Below, piece after piece: positions 51,654 to 63,419 of a stretch of DNA of 64,000 nucleotides. Each line of letters begins with the position of its first letter. Position 1 is the stretch's first letter. Source of the stretch: Glandiceps talaboti (lineage: Eukaryota; Hemichordata; Enteropneusta; Spengelidae); contig NC_135555.1 of the NCBI RefSeq assembly GCF_964340395.1, positions 20,035,947 through 20,099,946 on the forward strand, written 5' to 3'. The position numbers and the translations under genes are program-made. Under the pieces are notes generated by a model. The model was not told the origin of the DNA and did no database searches. It saw only the letters and a program-made list of their open reading frames with translations.

Positions 51654-54060
51654 ACAGTGATGTCCCCACTTTCAGAGTGTCTATACATTTTTACGAGAGA
51701 GAGAGCGAGAGAGCGCGAGCTGTTCACACAGGTGATCAGCACCACGGCGTTTAACAACTACTAGCACACTGCATAAAGTATGACAATAGATCGAAGTATT
51801 GTATTGCGTAGCCTATTTTGTTACTAAACGGGTCATTGCTGACGTAGGTTACAGTTCGTTCGTTCACTTAACACAACTCTACGACATACTATAGCCCGAA
51901 GGACACCTTTTGTTGGGTTGGAGGGAGTGTGGTCTGGTAAACGGGAAAAATCCGATGCTGGTGTTATGTAGCGTCATTTATTTTCTATGTTTTGGCGACG
52001 TAGATAAACATTGTCACTTTAAGTATTGTGAGTAGTCTGAGGTTTAACCAATGGAGGAATAAGGGGAGTTTCAGTAGAGAGACCTTGGTCCTGTAAGTAT
52101 CTAGGACGTATTCTTGACAACAAAATAAGGTGGTGCGATTATATGGTTACACACTATTGTAAAGAGAGTCAATAGTATATGTACTGTCAAAGAACGCTGC
52201 AGTCCTTTGATGTGACTACAAACTTTTGTCAATGGAATTGTCTTGCAACACAGCTTGAAATAAACCCTAAACGTTGCGTAGCCCCCTTCCCACCGAACTC
52301 TGGATAGATTTTTAGGGCCCAGTGAGTTTCTCCAGCCAGGGGGCCGATGGATTCTTAAATCGGGCCGACAAAAAGTCACTGACCCCCCCCCCGCCCTATC
52401 TGTAAGACAGGCTGACCCCCTATCACTTAATTCTAAAACATGATGACCTCCCTACCCCCATATATATTTAATATTCACATGACAGGTATGTTTTGATCGT
52501 GACTCAGTGTGGACTACTTGACTGTCTACTTTAGGAAATCCCGGGTTAGCACTATCATAATTATAAGTATTGACTACACCGGGTAAATATATTCCAAAAG
52601 GAGTTTGATAACATCTTGACAGTGAAAGGGTGGGGGAAAGCTTGAGAAGAGGAATATGTACATCTCTTATGGGGGGTCCTAGGGGGTCTCGTCCTAGAAG
52701 CCCAGGAGGTTTTTAACTCCAAAAAGTCAATTTTGAGACTATTTTTGGGACATTTTCATAAATTAATTTCCAAGCTTTACAAGACAGCACCAACATGTAT
52801 CTGGGGATGTATAGATGAAGCTGTATTCACTTAACGTGATGATCCCACCAGCAATATGCAAATTAGGTTTTCATAAAATCTCAAGTTTGGTAAACAAACC
52901 AAACAAACTTATATCTTTAATCTGGTGAATGAGGTTAAAACTTGGTGGGGATGTTTCTGGAAGTATTATTCTGCAGTTTTTGTTGAAAACGTTTTGAAGC
53001 AATTGGCCCCAGCAATTGACCACACCCTTAGTAACATTGAAATGACGATGCATATTACAAAGGTAACAACAGGGATGGATAGGTAAGTGAATATAGATTC
53101 AGAAAATGGCTAGCAACAGGACCACGTCCATAGCAACAACTAAATTGTGGTTTATATCGCAAAGATGGACATTGTGAAGGGTAGGCAAGTTAATAGAGAT
53201 ATCCTATACTGTACGGCCATTGATGATCTTCCTTTCGTTACCACCGACAGTAGTATTTTTCTCTGTACAAAAACTTGCCCGAGGGTAGGAGGCAATGAAA
53301 ATCCTGATATTACCTGTGCCAATCATTAAAAATGTGTTATTAAAAATATTCATTTTATTACATCGAACAAAAACTGTGTCAAAGTTGGATTTTCAAAGTT
53401 GAGCCGTGTTACCACTGAAAATATTACCATTTCAGAAAATTTGGATGTAATCAAATCAACTTGAAGTTGGAAACGTTTTGAAAGACTGATAAGCCTACAC
53501 TGGACCCTTACAGCACTAGCCTTATGAATGTTATTGTTTATTTGTATGTAGTAGCTGCCGATTATTATATATTCTGCATGCTACTAACTTGCCATGGCTA
53601 AACATGGGGTTGTACTTGTGGACGTGAACGACCACATATTTTGGCATAGAGTGTACGCGCAGACGTTCTATTTGGCGTCATAGGGCAACATCAAAACCTA
53701 CTGGGCAACATCACATTTTTTAGAATGTCACGTGTTCCCGTTATAGCCAATCACAGCCTTTATGGCATCAGTGGTATGTAATAAAGTATTATTAAATTGT
53801 TCATCGTACACTGGGAGATATTGCCTTCACCTAGTCCTCATTTCACACACACATATAGCTCCACCAATGACTTTATCCTAGGGGCTAGATCATTAATGTA
53901 TAAAAGTTAACTATCAGGTGATACGAATGCTTTGTTTTAATTTCCATTTCACTAAATTGGTATTGAGAGAACTGATGTCGATGATCGCAAACTTCCTGAT
54001 ATCATAACACCACCGTATTTGTAAACAGGCAATAGCACAGGGGCCCAGGCCTAGTTATTT
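51654..54060. other. Intergenic DNA upstream of the complete SLC16-like gene
   Basis: Contains a dispersed repeat (52255-52315) related to 57478-57540 and C-rich runs near 52384. No further exons were recognised. Confidence 0.5.
52255..52315 (-). repeat. Dispersed repeat, copy 1
   Basis: The minus strand reads AGAGTTCGGTGGGAAGGGGG then CTACGCAACGTTTAGGGTTTA, matching 57478-57530 on the plus strand. Confidence 0.6.
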
Positions 54061-54075
54061 ATGTTTACGAAAGCA

Positions 54076-54384
54076 AAGAAACAAACAAAATAAAAAAATA
54101 AATAAAAAAATAAAAAAATAAATAAAAAAATAAATAAAAGAAAAACCCAATAAGTGTATTAATAAACTAATAAATACTGACAAACATCAACAACAGATTA
54201 ATTACAATTAGTATTAAAATGTTTATGCATTAAACCTTTTTATGTATTCTCTATGCGATATGGTCAAAATTGTACACTCTAAAATACATACATACATACA
54301 TACATACATACATACATACATACACACATACATACATACATACATACATACATACATACATACATACATACATACATACATACA
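54076..54384. repeat. A-rich (AAATAAAA)n and (CATA)n arrays
   Basis: An imperfect AAATAAAAA array at 54076-54145 and pure CATA at 54286-54384. Confidence 0.92.
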
Positions 54385-54790
54385 TTGTTCCTAATGATAT
54401 CCTTTGAATGAGCATTGTATGTTACCTTTGAATAATTGTTAATTTTGTCCCAAACAAACCAAAGTGGTTTAAGCAGTGTATTACTACACTATACTGGCTA
54501 CCATGGTTACTGTGCAACATTTATTTAGATTACGTCATATGATGTGAAACATGGTCATCTTGTAAGTATGCAAACTTTGTGTACACATAACTTTTTGTGA
54601 AATAAAACCACTGTTATGTATTTTCTATTGTAAACATTTTAGTCTGGTTTCCATGGCAATCCAAAGTTTTTATAATAATGATTTTTCCGAATGTGGTTAG
54701 AGTATCCCCAATCATATGTAGCAGTTTGTATATATTGCAATTTTGTAGTTATTTTAACGATTGATTTTTGATTACATATTTACTGTAGGA

Positions 54791-54901
<111 letters not shown>

Positions 54902-55240
54902 CTCGGTGAGTATCAATCTGCTAAGACAGTGCTCTATACCGCAGTGGCAGAGCGTAATAGTTTTGGTAGTACTGGAACTCTTTCTTGGTTGTAACTCGGA
55001 GTTTCACGCATTGTGCGATCATCAGACAACTCTGGTTTCTACTCTCTGGGTGTGCTGTTTATATAGAGTGTAGACAATAGAAATATAATCACTATTGTCT
55101 GTGTTGGTGGGTTGGTGTTGTGTGTGTGGAGGTGTTGGTTGTTATTGTGAGTTATTGGGTACGGACAAGTAGGCGTTGGCGGGTTGTTACATGTTGGGAC
55201 ATCATCAAAATTTGGTAAAGAGTGCTAGGCCGAGGGCAGG
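54902..55240 (-). mobile_element. Penelope-like or retrozyme-type repeat carrying a hammerhead
   Basis: From 55025 down to 54902 the minus strand is about 120 nt homologous to 23744-23870, in the order ribozyme, TACTACCAAAACT, GCTCTGCCACTGCGG, CTCACCGAGT, then (TA)n. Upstream of the ribozyme lies further sequence with a 9-bp hairpin (55072-55080 with 55092-55100) and a TATATAAA box-like stretch. No reverse transcriptase was recognised here, so the element type is inferred. Confidence 0.55.
54988..55030 (-). ncRNA. Hammerhead ribozyme motif C (complete)
   Basis: Minus strand: stem I GTTGT (55030-55026) with ACAAC (54992-54988), CTGATGA 55025-55019, stem II CGCA/TGCG with CAA loop, GAAA 55005-55002, stem III ACT/AGT with CCG loop, GTT cleavage triplet. 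Compared with B2 the fourth stem I pair is U-A instead of G-C, a compensatory change. Confidence 0.85.
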
Positions 55241-55739
55241 CACTAATTGTGATTCTGCCCGAGCGCATGTGTTATTAATTTTATTACACCGTATTATTGT
55301 CCAATCATTCACATAGCTACTCTTCATTCATCATCATTCATCATCGATAGAAGAAGAGTTTCTCTTTGATGATGCATTTCGAAATTGTATACTAGCATAT
55401 AAGCATCTAATATAGACCTGGCCTGCATTATTTGTAGGAGATAGAGTGTCCCCACAGCTAATCAGTAATTATATTTATTAAAATTTCTGCAAGAAATAAA
55501 ATTTTGTGTCTCCCTGTAGTTACTTTGTCACTTGAACATAAGAGTAAATGGAAAAATGTGAATTTTTGCATTGAAAACAGCCAGAATTTGGCCACTAGTA
55601 TTAATGCCGCATAGCAAAAGTGATATATACTGACTCAGTCTCTAACATTTAGTACCACATTTGTATGAAATCAGCCAGAATGTAGGTGTGCATACACATT
55701 TTGAATAGTTTTAGCTAGTATTTGACGTTAAACTTAAAG

Positions 55740-56470
55740 GTCAAGGTCAAAGTTCGGAGCCTCATTAGAAAGCTGTTGAATGGGAGACATGGGTTTGGAT
55801 ACTCACGGTGTCTGTCTATTGTGCTTTCAGTTTGAGAGGTCAAAGTGAATAATTACGTCAAAGATTGTCGCCATCCAGATATTACCGCAAAGTTATTAGA
55901 TAGAATGAAGTGATGAGTCCATGTGAACTACTATACCTGATATTTAAACAAGGTTTAGTGCAAATCGGCCCATTTATGTCACCTATATACATGCATTTTA
56001 ACAATGTATTGCCTATGTGATATTGAAGTTGGGGGGGGGGGGGTGTCAAGGTCAAAGTCTCATTAGAAAGCTTGCCATTGATAACACGGGTGTAGACACT
56101 AAAATAAAGTCTTTCTACTAAGTGTTAGTCTAAATATTAATTTCTTGACAAGATTAACTTCAAGGTCAAGGTCAGTGTCATTAGAAATAATGTGGGTGTA
56201 GACACTCATATAAAGTCTCTATGTACTAAGCTTCCGATTGTACTAACCAAAATGTGAATGTTTACAACGACAATGGTCACCATATTGGATGTTACTCTAA
56301 GAGTCAAGAAATGAAGTGACGTACATATGTTCAGGGTAGCTATAATAATTTATGTTTACTGAAAGATTGGTTGAAATTGGCCTGTAAATATTTGAGATAG
56401 AGTTGGACATGGATGGACTGACACACATGACTCTATGGAGTAGCCCATCTTGGCTTTGCTGTTGGGGGCT
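55740..56470 (+). repeat. GGTCAAGG-type dispersed and locally tandem repeat
   Basis: The unit AAGGTCAA...TCATTAGAAA...GTGTAGACACT recurs near 55740, 56045 and 56160, with diverged spacing. The right end carries TGGATGGACTGACACACATG and TTGCTGTTGGGGGCTT. A truncated relative lies at 18030-18150. Confidence 0.55.
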
Positions 56471-57002
56471 TATTTAAAATGTTATTAAAATAAAGGTTTG
56501 TGCATACATCACCTATAGTATACAAAATGTATGCCAGATCTGAATGAATTTGATGTATGCATATCAGGAATAGGACAGATATCAGTCATTCCCATAGCCC
56601 TCTCCTGGCTCTGCCTGGTGGGAACAAATAAGGATGGAAACTGTCTTAAGAATAAGGATAATAATGCTTTATTGAAATTTTATAGGAATGTATTATCTTT
56701 CAAAAACAAAATAAAACTTGAAACATTTTCATGATGATATTAATACTTAGCATACATGTATACTTTATATATACATCCCTCGGGTGAGCAATAAATCGAG
56801 ATATTGCCCTTGGTTATTATATATATCTATTCCAAAACTACTGTGTTTCCTGCAAGTTTTTGTACAGAGAAAAATACTACTGTCGGTGGTGGCGCTGTAT
56901 GTGTGAAAGGAAGACCATCAATGGCCGTAAAGTGTAAGATTCTAAAGTATACAACTATAACAAGTCGTTTTCATACACCGTACAGTGATCAGCTTTGACG
57001 AA

Positions 57003-57043
57003 CAGTTATTCATTTATTCATTTATTTATTTATTTTTATTTTA

Positions 57044-57112
<69 letters not shown>

Positions 57113-57160
57113 TTATTTATTTATTTATTTATTTATGTATTTATTTATTTGTTTATTTAT
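57003..57160. repeat. (TTTA)n(TA)n(TTTA)n compound microsatellite
   Basis: TTTA tetranucleotides flank a pure TA array at about 57054-57108. Confidence 0.94.
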
Positions 57161-57477
57161 TCGAAATGCTGTTGCCCCAAATTACAGACACTCAAAAATG
57201 GATAAAATATATATTTACAATACAGAAGACGAAGACAAAAAGAACAGTTGACAATGATTCGGATAATTCGTACTCATACTGGAAACTGCCAACACCTTAC
57301 AAGGAATTGATAAAGTTAGTTGTGACCGCTACTTTAATGTGTAGTGTATTGTAATTGGTGTGTCATACATATCTGTACATCTGTGCAGAGTCATGAGAGT
57401 GTGGGGATACCATTGGGGTGGGGGTGGGGGGTAAAGTGATATTGTACCTATATAACTATCTAAAAAAAAGTATATAG

Positions 57478-57540
57478 AGTTCGGTGGGAAGGAGCTACAA
57501 AACGTTTGGGGCTATTTCAGGGTGGTCATGAATTTGTTAA
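57478..57540 (+). repeat. Dispersed repeat, copy 2
   Basis: AGAGTTCGGTGGGAAGGAGC then TACAAAACGTTTGGGGCTAT, homologous to the minus strand at 52255-52315. Confidence 0.6.
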
Positions 57541-58398
57541 AACCGTAAATAAAGGGGACGCTGCTCCTCTCAATGCGTTGACAAAAAGCAAGCTCATTAA
57601 AATCAATCGGGACCCTCTGGATCCAATGATTCTATCAGCGTTCCGATATCTCTAGTCTACCCTTCTCGCGATATTAACTTATATATCCCCACGCCAAGGG
57701 ATGAACTGCACGATACAGCTGCATTGCAAAAGAATTCATTGCGCCCCCCCCCCCGCGCGTGTGTGCGCGTTTGTATCGTATCTGTAGTACGATTTTTGTC
57801 GAGCTAGGTAACGTTTTCTTTCCGTGTTCAGGGTTCGTTGATTTTTTTCAAATCATTTTCATATTTTAGTATGAGTATAACACTGTTTTCTTTATCGTGA
57901 CTGAGTCTTGATAACACTTCGAGCTGTATTTGTTCACATGGCAATGTAGTAAGACAACATTCTGTGCAGCATCGTTGCTTGCCTCTTTCACTGTAATTAT
58001 TTTACCACGATACAAGCGATGAATTTGTTCATATAAGACAACGTAACTGTAATGCCAGTAAACATCATGCAGAAACCATAAAAGTAGAAAGAATTGTTAT
58101 AATCCTTGGTTGTGTCATATATCCATCCTACGAAAAAAAAAATACTATAGATAAAGAATACATTGGTTTGGTTTTCATTGACAATAGCCCTTCCAAAAGA
58201 AGGTTTGTGGGCATAACAACTTAAGGTAAAGTCTCACATTAAGCTTTAACAACTTATACTTCAATAGAGATACTTGTCTAGCATGGCCATGGGGTCTATC
58301 ATCTCCATGATTAATGCTGATAGGAAGTATTTCGGATGGATGTAATATACCATGTAAGATCAAAGTATTTTGAAAAAGGCGACATATGAGAATGAATG

Positions 58399-58518
<120 letters not shown>

Positions 58519-59405
58519 GCAGTATAGGAAAGTACCATCCACTCGTCCAACCAACGACCTCCGAGCAATATCCAACCATTCAAGACAGGCCCAAGGAGAG
58601 ATTACACATAAAGCTGCCGTCAAGTTTGATGACCACATAACATCTAAATTTGCCTGTGAATACATAGTGTAAAGGTTAAGTTGCCACAGTATAATCCTTA
58701 AAGGCAGTGTACACACAATATGATGAGTATGAGTCAGCCAAAGGACGTCGACTCAGAAGATTGGTAATTCCAGTTACAAGCATTGATAATCCAAGTAGGC
58801 TTGTACTTGTCATGAAGCAAGGTTTGAAACGTAGCAAAGCAGGAGGCGACATCATGCCTAGTATAATCACAACTCCATATATGGACATAAGTACTAGGGC
58901 AATTTTCCTCTCAGAACTAAGGCTCATAGACTTTGCACGTACAACTATAAAGCTGTTGCTCCATACTGCCCAACTCCAAAACCAAGTACATGTAGCAAAG
59001 CAAGTGCGATTACATTATTTGGTAAAGAGACTACAATCGCATATTTCACTTGCCTGTCTTATGGCATTTGTTTTCGGTGTAAACTGGATCGTGGTATTAT
59101 TTTTATCGTGGTATTATTGTTATCTTTATCGGTCTGTATGTGTTCCACATACACACAAGTTGGCATTGATAGCAGCAAAGACAATGAACGCTCCACGTCA
59201 GCCGTATGTCTAAATCAGTAGTTGCCATAACAGTGTAAATCTGAAAATGCCTACTCCTGACCCACACACCACAAGGGCATTTGCTATGGCGTACCTCTTT
59301 TTTAAATGTACAAACTACAATGAAATAAGTCCGAGTGGGGGAAATGCAATAAGACCATGTCCACATCCTACAAATGAAAACGCACATTGTTATCAGTTGA
59401 GTAGC

Positions 59406-59442
<37 letters not shown>

Positions 59443-59744
59443 CCCTCTATATATAAACACATATATACAAGACATATACATGAATGCATAAACATACACA
59501 TACATACATACATACATACATACATACATACATACATACATACATACATACAGACATACAGACATACATATATACATACATACATATATACATGCAGATA
59601 TATACATACATACATACATACATACATACACACACACATGCATACATACATACATACATACATACATACATACATACATACATACATACGCACATATACA
59701 TACATACATACATACATACATACATACATACATACATACATACA

Positions 59745-59775
<31 letters not shown>

Positions 59776-59818
59776 CTAACTACCTACCTACCTACCTACA
59801 TATACGCACGAAGGGGCG

Positions 59819-59856
<38 letters not shown>
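59406..59856. repeat. (CTGT)n, (CATA)n and (CA)n arrays
   Basis: CTGT at 59406-59443, about 280 bp of CATA-based repeats from 59496, CCTA units, then CGCG and CA to 59856. These occupy the former intron 2 of the pseudogene. Confidence 0.95.
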
Positions 59857-59860
<4 letters not shown>

Positions 59861-60541
59861 GTATGCTGTAAGTAAGAAGAGTGTCGTTCTGTTTGATTTT
59901 ACCATACTGTACTCTGGTTTCCTCCTGCATTAACACTGAACCAAAGGAGCCTATAAATAATAATCCACTAGAAGATATTATACCTCAGAGGATTATGGTG
60001 CCTCGATATCCTATTTTCTTTACTAATATATTTGAAATGGGACATGAAGATTAAGAAAAAAAAGAATGGGACACAAATTAAAGCTGCTACTATGCATTTA
60101 TGTTAAATGTAAAGCCAAATAACATTCGAGATCTTGGTGCGAGGGATCATTTTTCGACAATAGCTAAAGCGAGGCATTTACGTAACAAACATTATACCTC
60201 ATATATGCACTAGCTGCAACTGGGACATTTTTTTCATCAAATAGCCACAAGGAAAACGGGCGTGTAACGAATAATTATTGATTGATTATTTGATTGAATG
60301 ATTGATCGATTGAATGATTGATTTTTGTGGTGATATCAAACATTTTTTCTTCTTTCCCTGAGTACTTTTCTCTCTTTCAGCTGTATGTAATTATCTCTTT
60401 ATTGACTAAATAATGGCATGTTGTCAATTCTACACACACACATACATACATACATACATACATACATACATACATACATACATACAAAGGTCTAAACAAG
60501 TCGACCGCGTAAAAATTCTATAATAAACGACGTCGTGATTA

Positions 60542-60946
60542 GGCCAAAAAAATCTGGTTCTGGTCAGGGTAAACTTTCTAAAGTGGTGCGACGACGCGAA
60601 TTTTTTCTTTTTCCTAATTTTTTTTTGCGCAAATTAGTAAATACACATATTTTTGACACTTTACATACTCTGTTCTATCATATTTATCTCTTGAAAAACT
60701 TCCTTTTTCTTCAAAGCAGTTTAGGTTTTGTATTTAAGCAGTCTTGGCATGTAGGGTAGATTTCAACTGCTTGTTCTCCTGATATCAGGAATAAATAAGA
60801 ACGGGAAAGATTTCAGCTGCTTGTTCTCCTGATCTCAGGAATAAATAAGAACGGGAAAGCAAAAATTATCAGAAAAAAAAGGATCGACGCGAGGGTATTC
60901 AGGGCTCGCACGCGCTGACCAGAACCAGATATATATTTTTTTGGCC
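60542..60946. mobile_element. 405-bp MITE with TTA target duplication (PIF/Harbinger-like)
   Basis: Terminal inverted repeats GGCCAAAAAAATCTGGTTCT(GGTCAG) and (CTGACC)AGAACCAGATATATATTTTT..GGCC bound the insert, flanked by TTA at 60539-60541 and 60947-60949. The homologous empty site at 45734-45736 has a single TTA (TGATTAGCTCTGG). TSD length and sequence suit PIF/Harbinger. An internal unit of about 49 bp containing CTGCTTGTTCTCCTGAT and AGGAATAAATAAGAACGGGA is tandemly duplicated at about 60762-60859. Confidence 0.85.
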
Positions 60947-61328
60947 TTAGCTCTGGAAATTACGCTACGAGGTTCAATTCGGACACGTCTTCCATAGCCC
61001 TTACTGAAACCCCGTAGCGTATATTTCCAGGGCCAGGGCTCAGTCGAGAATATTAATGAGAATGTGAATGAATAAACTCAAAATTTCTTGTCTCAGATGT
61101 TTGATTTCATTACAATTATTCGGTAAACTACAACATTTAATGTAAATTGCTAATTGGTATTTAATTTTCGTTCCGATTGTGGTCGTCTCATTTTACAAAA
61201 CAACGCATACACAAGATTGATGCACAAACTTGTACTTTGACTTGAAACAGTGCAGATTTGCCGAAGCTATTTTTCACGTTTGACACACTCAGTAATCTTT
61301 GATTAAACTCTTGGAAAAAAGCTCTAAT

Positions 61329-61589
61329 TTATGGTGCATTTCTCATACGGTTTTCCAGACTGTATCTAACTAGTAATATATCTTCCCTCTGCGTGGTGAC
61401 GCGAGGATGACCACTACGCGGCTTGTTCACCATAATTCCGCTTGTTTGGAACTTTTCGAGGTTGTTCCTAATTCGTTCCGAAATATCTAGTCTTCTGGCG
61501 ACTTCTCCGTTGCTATATCCTTCTTCATGTAATTTTAGAATTTGTCCCTTTTGAAAGTCGGTTAATTCGTTTCCTCTAGGCATCTTCAA
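61329..61589 (-). pseudogene. Tc1-like transposase N-terminal HTH fragment
   Basis: Open frame of 86 residues: MPRGNELTDFQKGQILKLHE, EGYSNGEVARRLDISERI, NKPRSGHPRVTT. This is the paired-like HTH of Tc1/mariner transposases (MPRGK.LT..E.G.I..L...G.S...IA). The protein stops after about 86 residues without a DDE domain, so it cannot be an active transposase. The equivalent copy at 46127-46374 is frameshifted. Confidence 0.75.
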
Positions 61590-62703
61590 ATATTATTCGT
61601 CTTCTTCATTTAGAGCATGGGTTCCCTAATCCGCTGCAGGACTATTGGTTTCATTCTATGCTTTTGAAAGGCATTGCAAAGGTGAACTATTGTTACTATT
61701 GTTGTCAGGAAGCTTCCCCTGACTCTCCACCTTTTGTTAGGTATTTGTAGGCAACTTTGTTTTACCTCGGCACTGGACGCTGCATTTTGGGCAGCTTGTC
61801 TAGTTGTTTTGGGGGGGTTGTTGAGGAAGTCAAACATTCAAGCCCCTTATCAGGCTGTAAATTTGATCCCCACAAGCATTTAACCCGGGATTCCTTTAGG
61901 GTACAGCCCTGGGGACTAGCTATTGCTATTCGCTGGACAAAAACTTTGCAAACCAGGGACCACTTTCTAGAAGTTCCCCTTCCATGCATTTCAAGCCAAC
62001 CACTCTACCCAGTGTCAGCAGTTTCAAGTGCTTTTAAGCACTCTATGGTTGCACTTAGTACGGGCCCAGCCTTTGTCATCCCTGTTAAGAGGGGGTGGGG
62101 TGGTGGGGGTTCATCCACTAACTGTACAGCAGTTTACTTCCAAGCTGTGCAGCCACCTACAAAAGCTGAGTATGCCAGTACAGGCATATCCCCCCCCCCC
62201 TCGATAGTTTGCAGTGGGGTGAGTCATCTTGGGCAATTCAGTGTGGGGTCCCCAGTGACACCATCAAGTTAATGGGTACTGGAAAAGTTATGCTTACCTG
62301 TGTTATTTGGTTGTCCCCTTACCGTTTAATTAAGGTGAACTCAGTACTTCAGTGTGCTATATAACTCCCTCGCTAGAATTCTTCTTCAGCTACTAAGCCC
62401 ACTACCTAACTACCGTTTGGGTTTGGGGTATTTCAATCGTATAAACAGGGGGCAGGTGTGCCTCAACAGCTAATTGGTAGTTGTAATAAAGATTACCCCA
62501 GTTTCAGCAAACATTTGTAGTTTCTGTATGCTTACTGGTTGTATGTGTGTGGGATCTGCAAATCTTAAATGGATGTTAACCTGATTAAAATGTTGATATG
62601 ATTTGATCCCTGTTTTAAAATGTCCACGGCGAACTCGGCTAGAGTTTTCTTACAAATAGTAACAGCAAAAGTTTAAAGAATTCATTTCGAGTAGAATTAT
62701 ACA

Positions 62704-63051
62704 TTAAACTGTGGTATAATAGCAGTACTGTATTCTCTTCTCTGCTTGGACGGGATATTTACGTGAAAGCGAATTAGTTCGTTTTGATCTTGAAAACCCC
62801 TTCTTTCCCTTTGGAACATAGACAACAAGCTCTCTAGCATCGTCGCTTGACTGTTCAACTGCAATCATTTCTCCACCCCATAGTCGATATATTGGCCCAA
62901 ATAATACAACTGTAAGGCCAGTAAACACCATGCAGGAACCGTAAAAGTAGAAAGAATTGTTGTAATCCTTGGTTGTGTCATATATCCATCCTGTAAGTAA
63001 ATGGCAAATAAAGATGGGATTGGTTTAGATACAATGATTGCTTCTATAGAA

Positions 63052-63149
<98 letters not shown>

Positions 63150-63388
63150 AAAAAATGCACCAATACATACATACATACATACATACATACATACATACAT
63201 GCATGCATACATACGTACATACATACATACATACATACCTACCTACATACATACATACATACATACATAGATGCACACAAACATAGATGCACACATATCA
63301 AATTCATACACGCATGCATGGACGCACATACATACATACATACATACATACATACATACATACATACATACATACACACACACACATG

Positions 63389-63419
<31 letters not shown>

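Noticed and set aside
52101-52379. 92-residue minus-strand frame as a gene
   Set aside because: It overlaps a dispersed repeat found again at 57478 and has no recognisable motif.
54935-54960. tRNA gene
   Set aside because: Only a D-arm-like segment is present; no acceptor stem, anticodon arm or box B could be found.
59103-59933. Long Met-Tyr-Val-Cys and His-Thr-Tyr-Ile frames as proteins
   Set aside because: They are translations of the (CATA)n microsatellite on both strands.
61757-62272. 171-residue plus-strand frame as a gene
   Set aside because: The corresponding region of the duplicated copy (46570-47060) does not keep the frame and the composition is that of a non-coding repeat.
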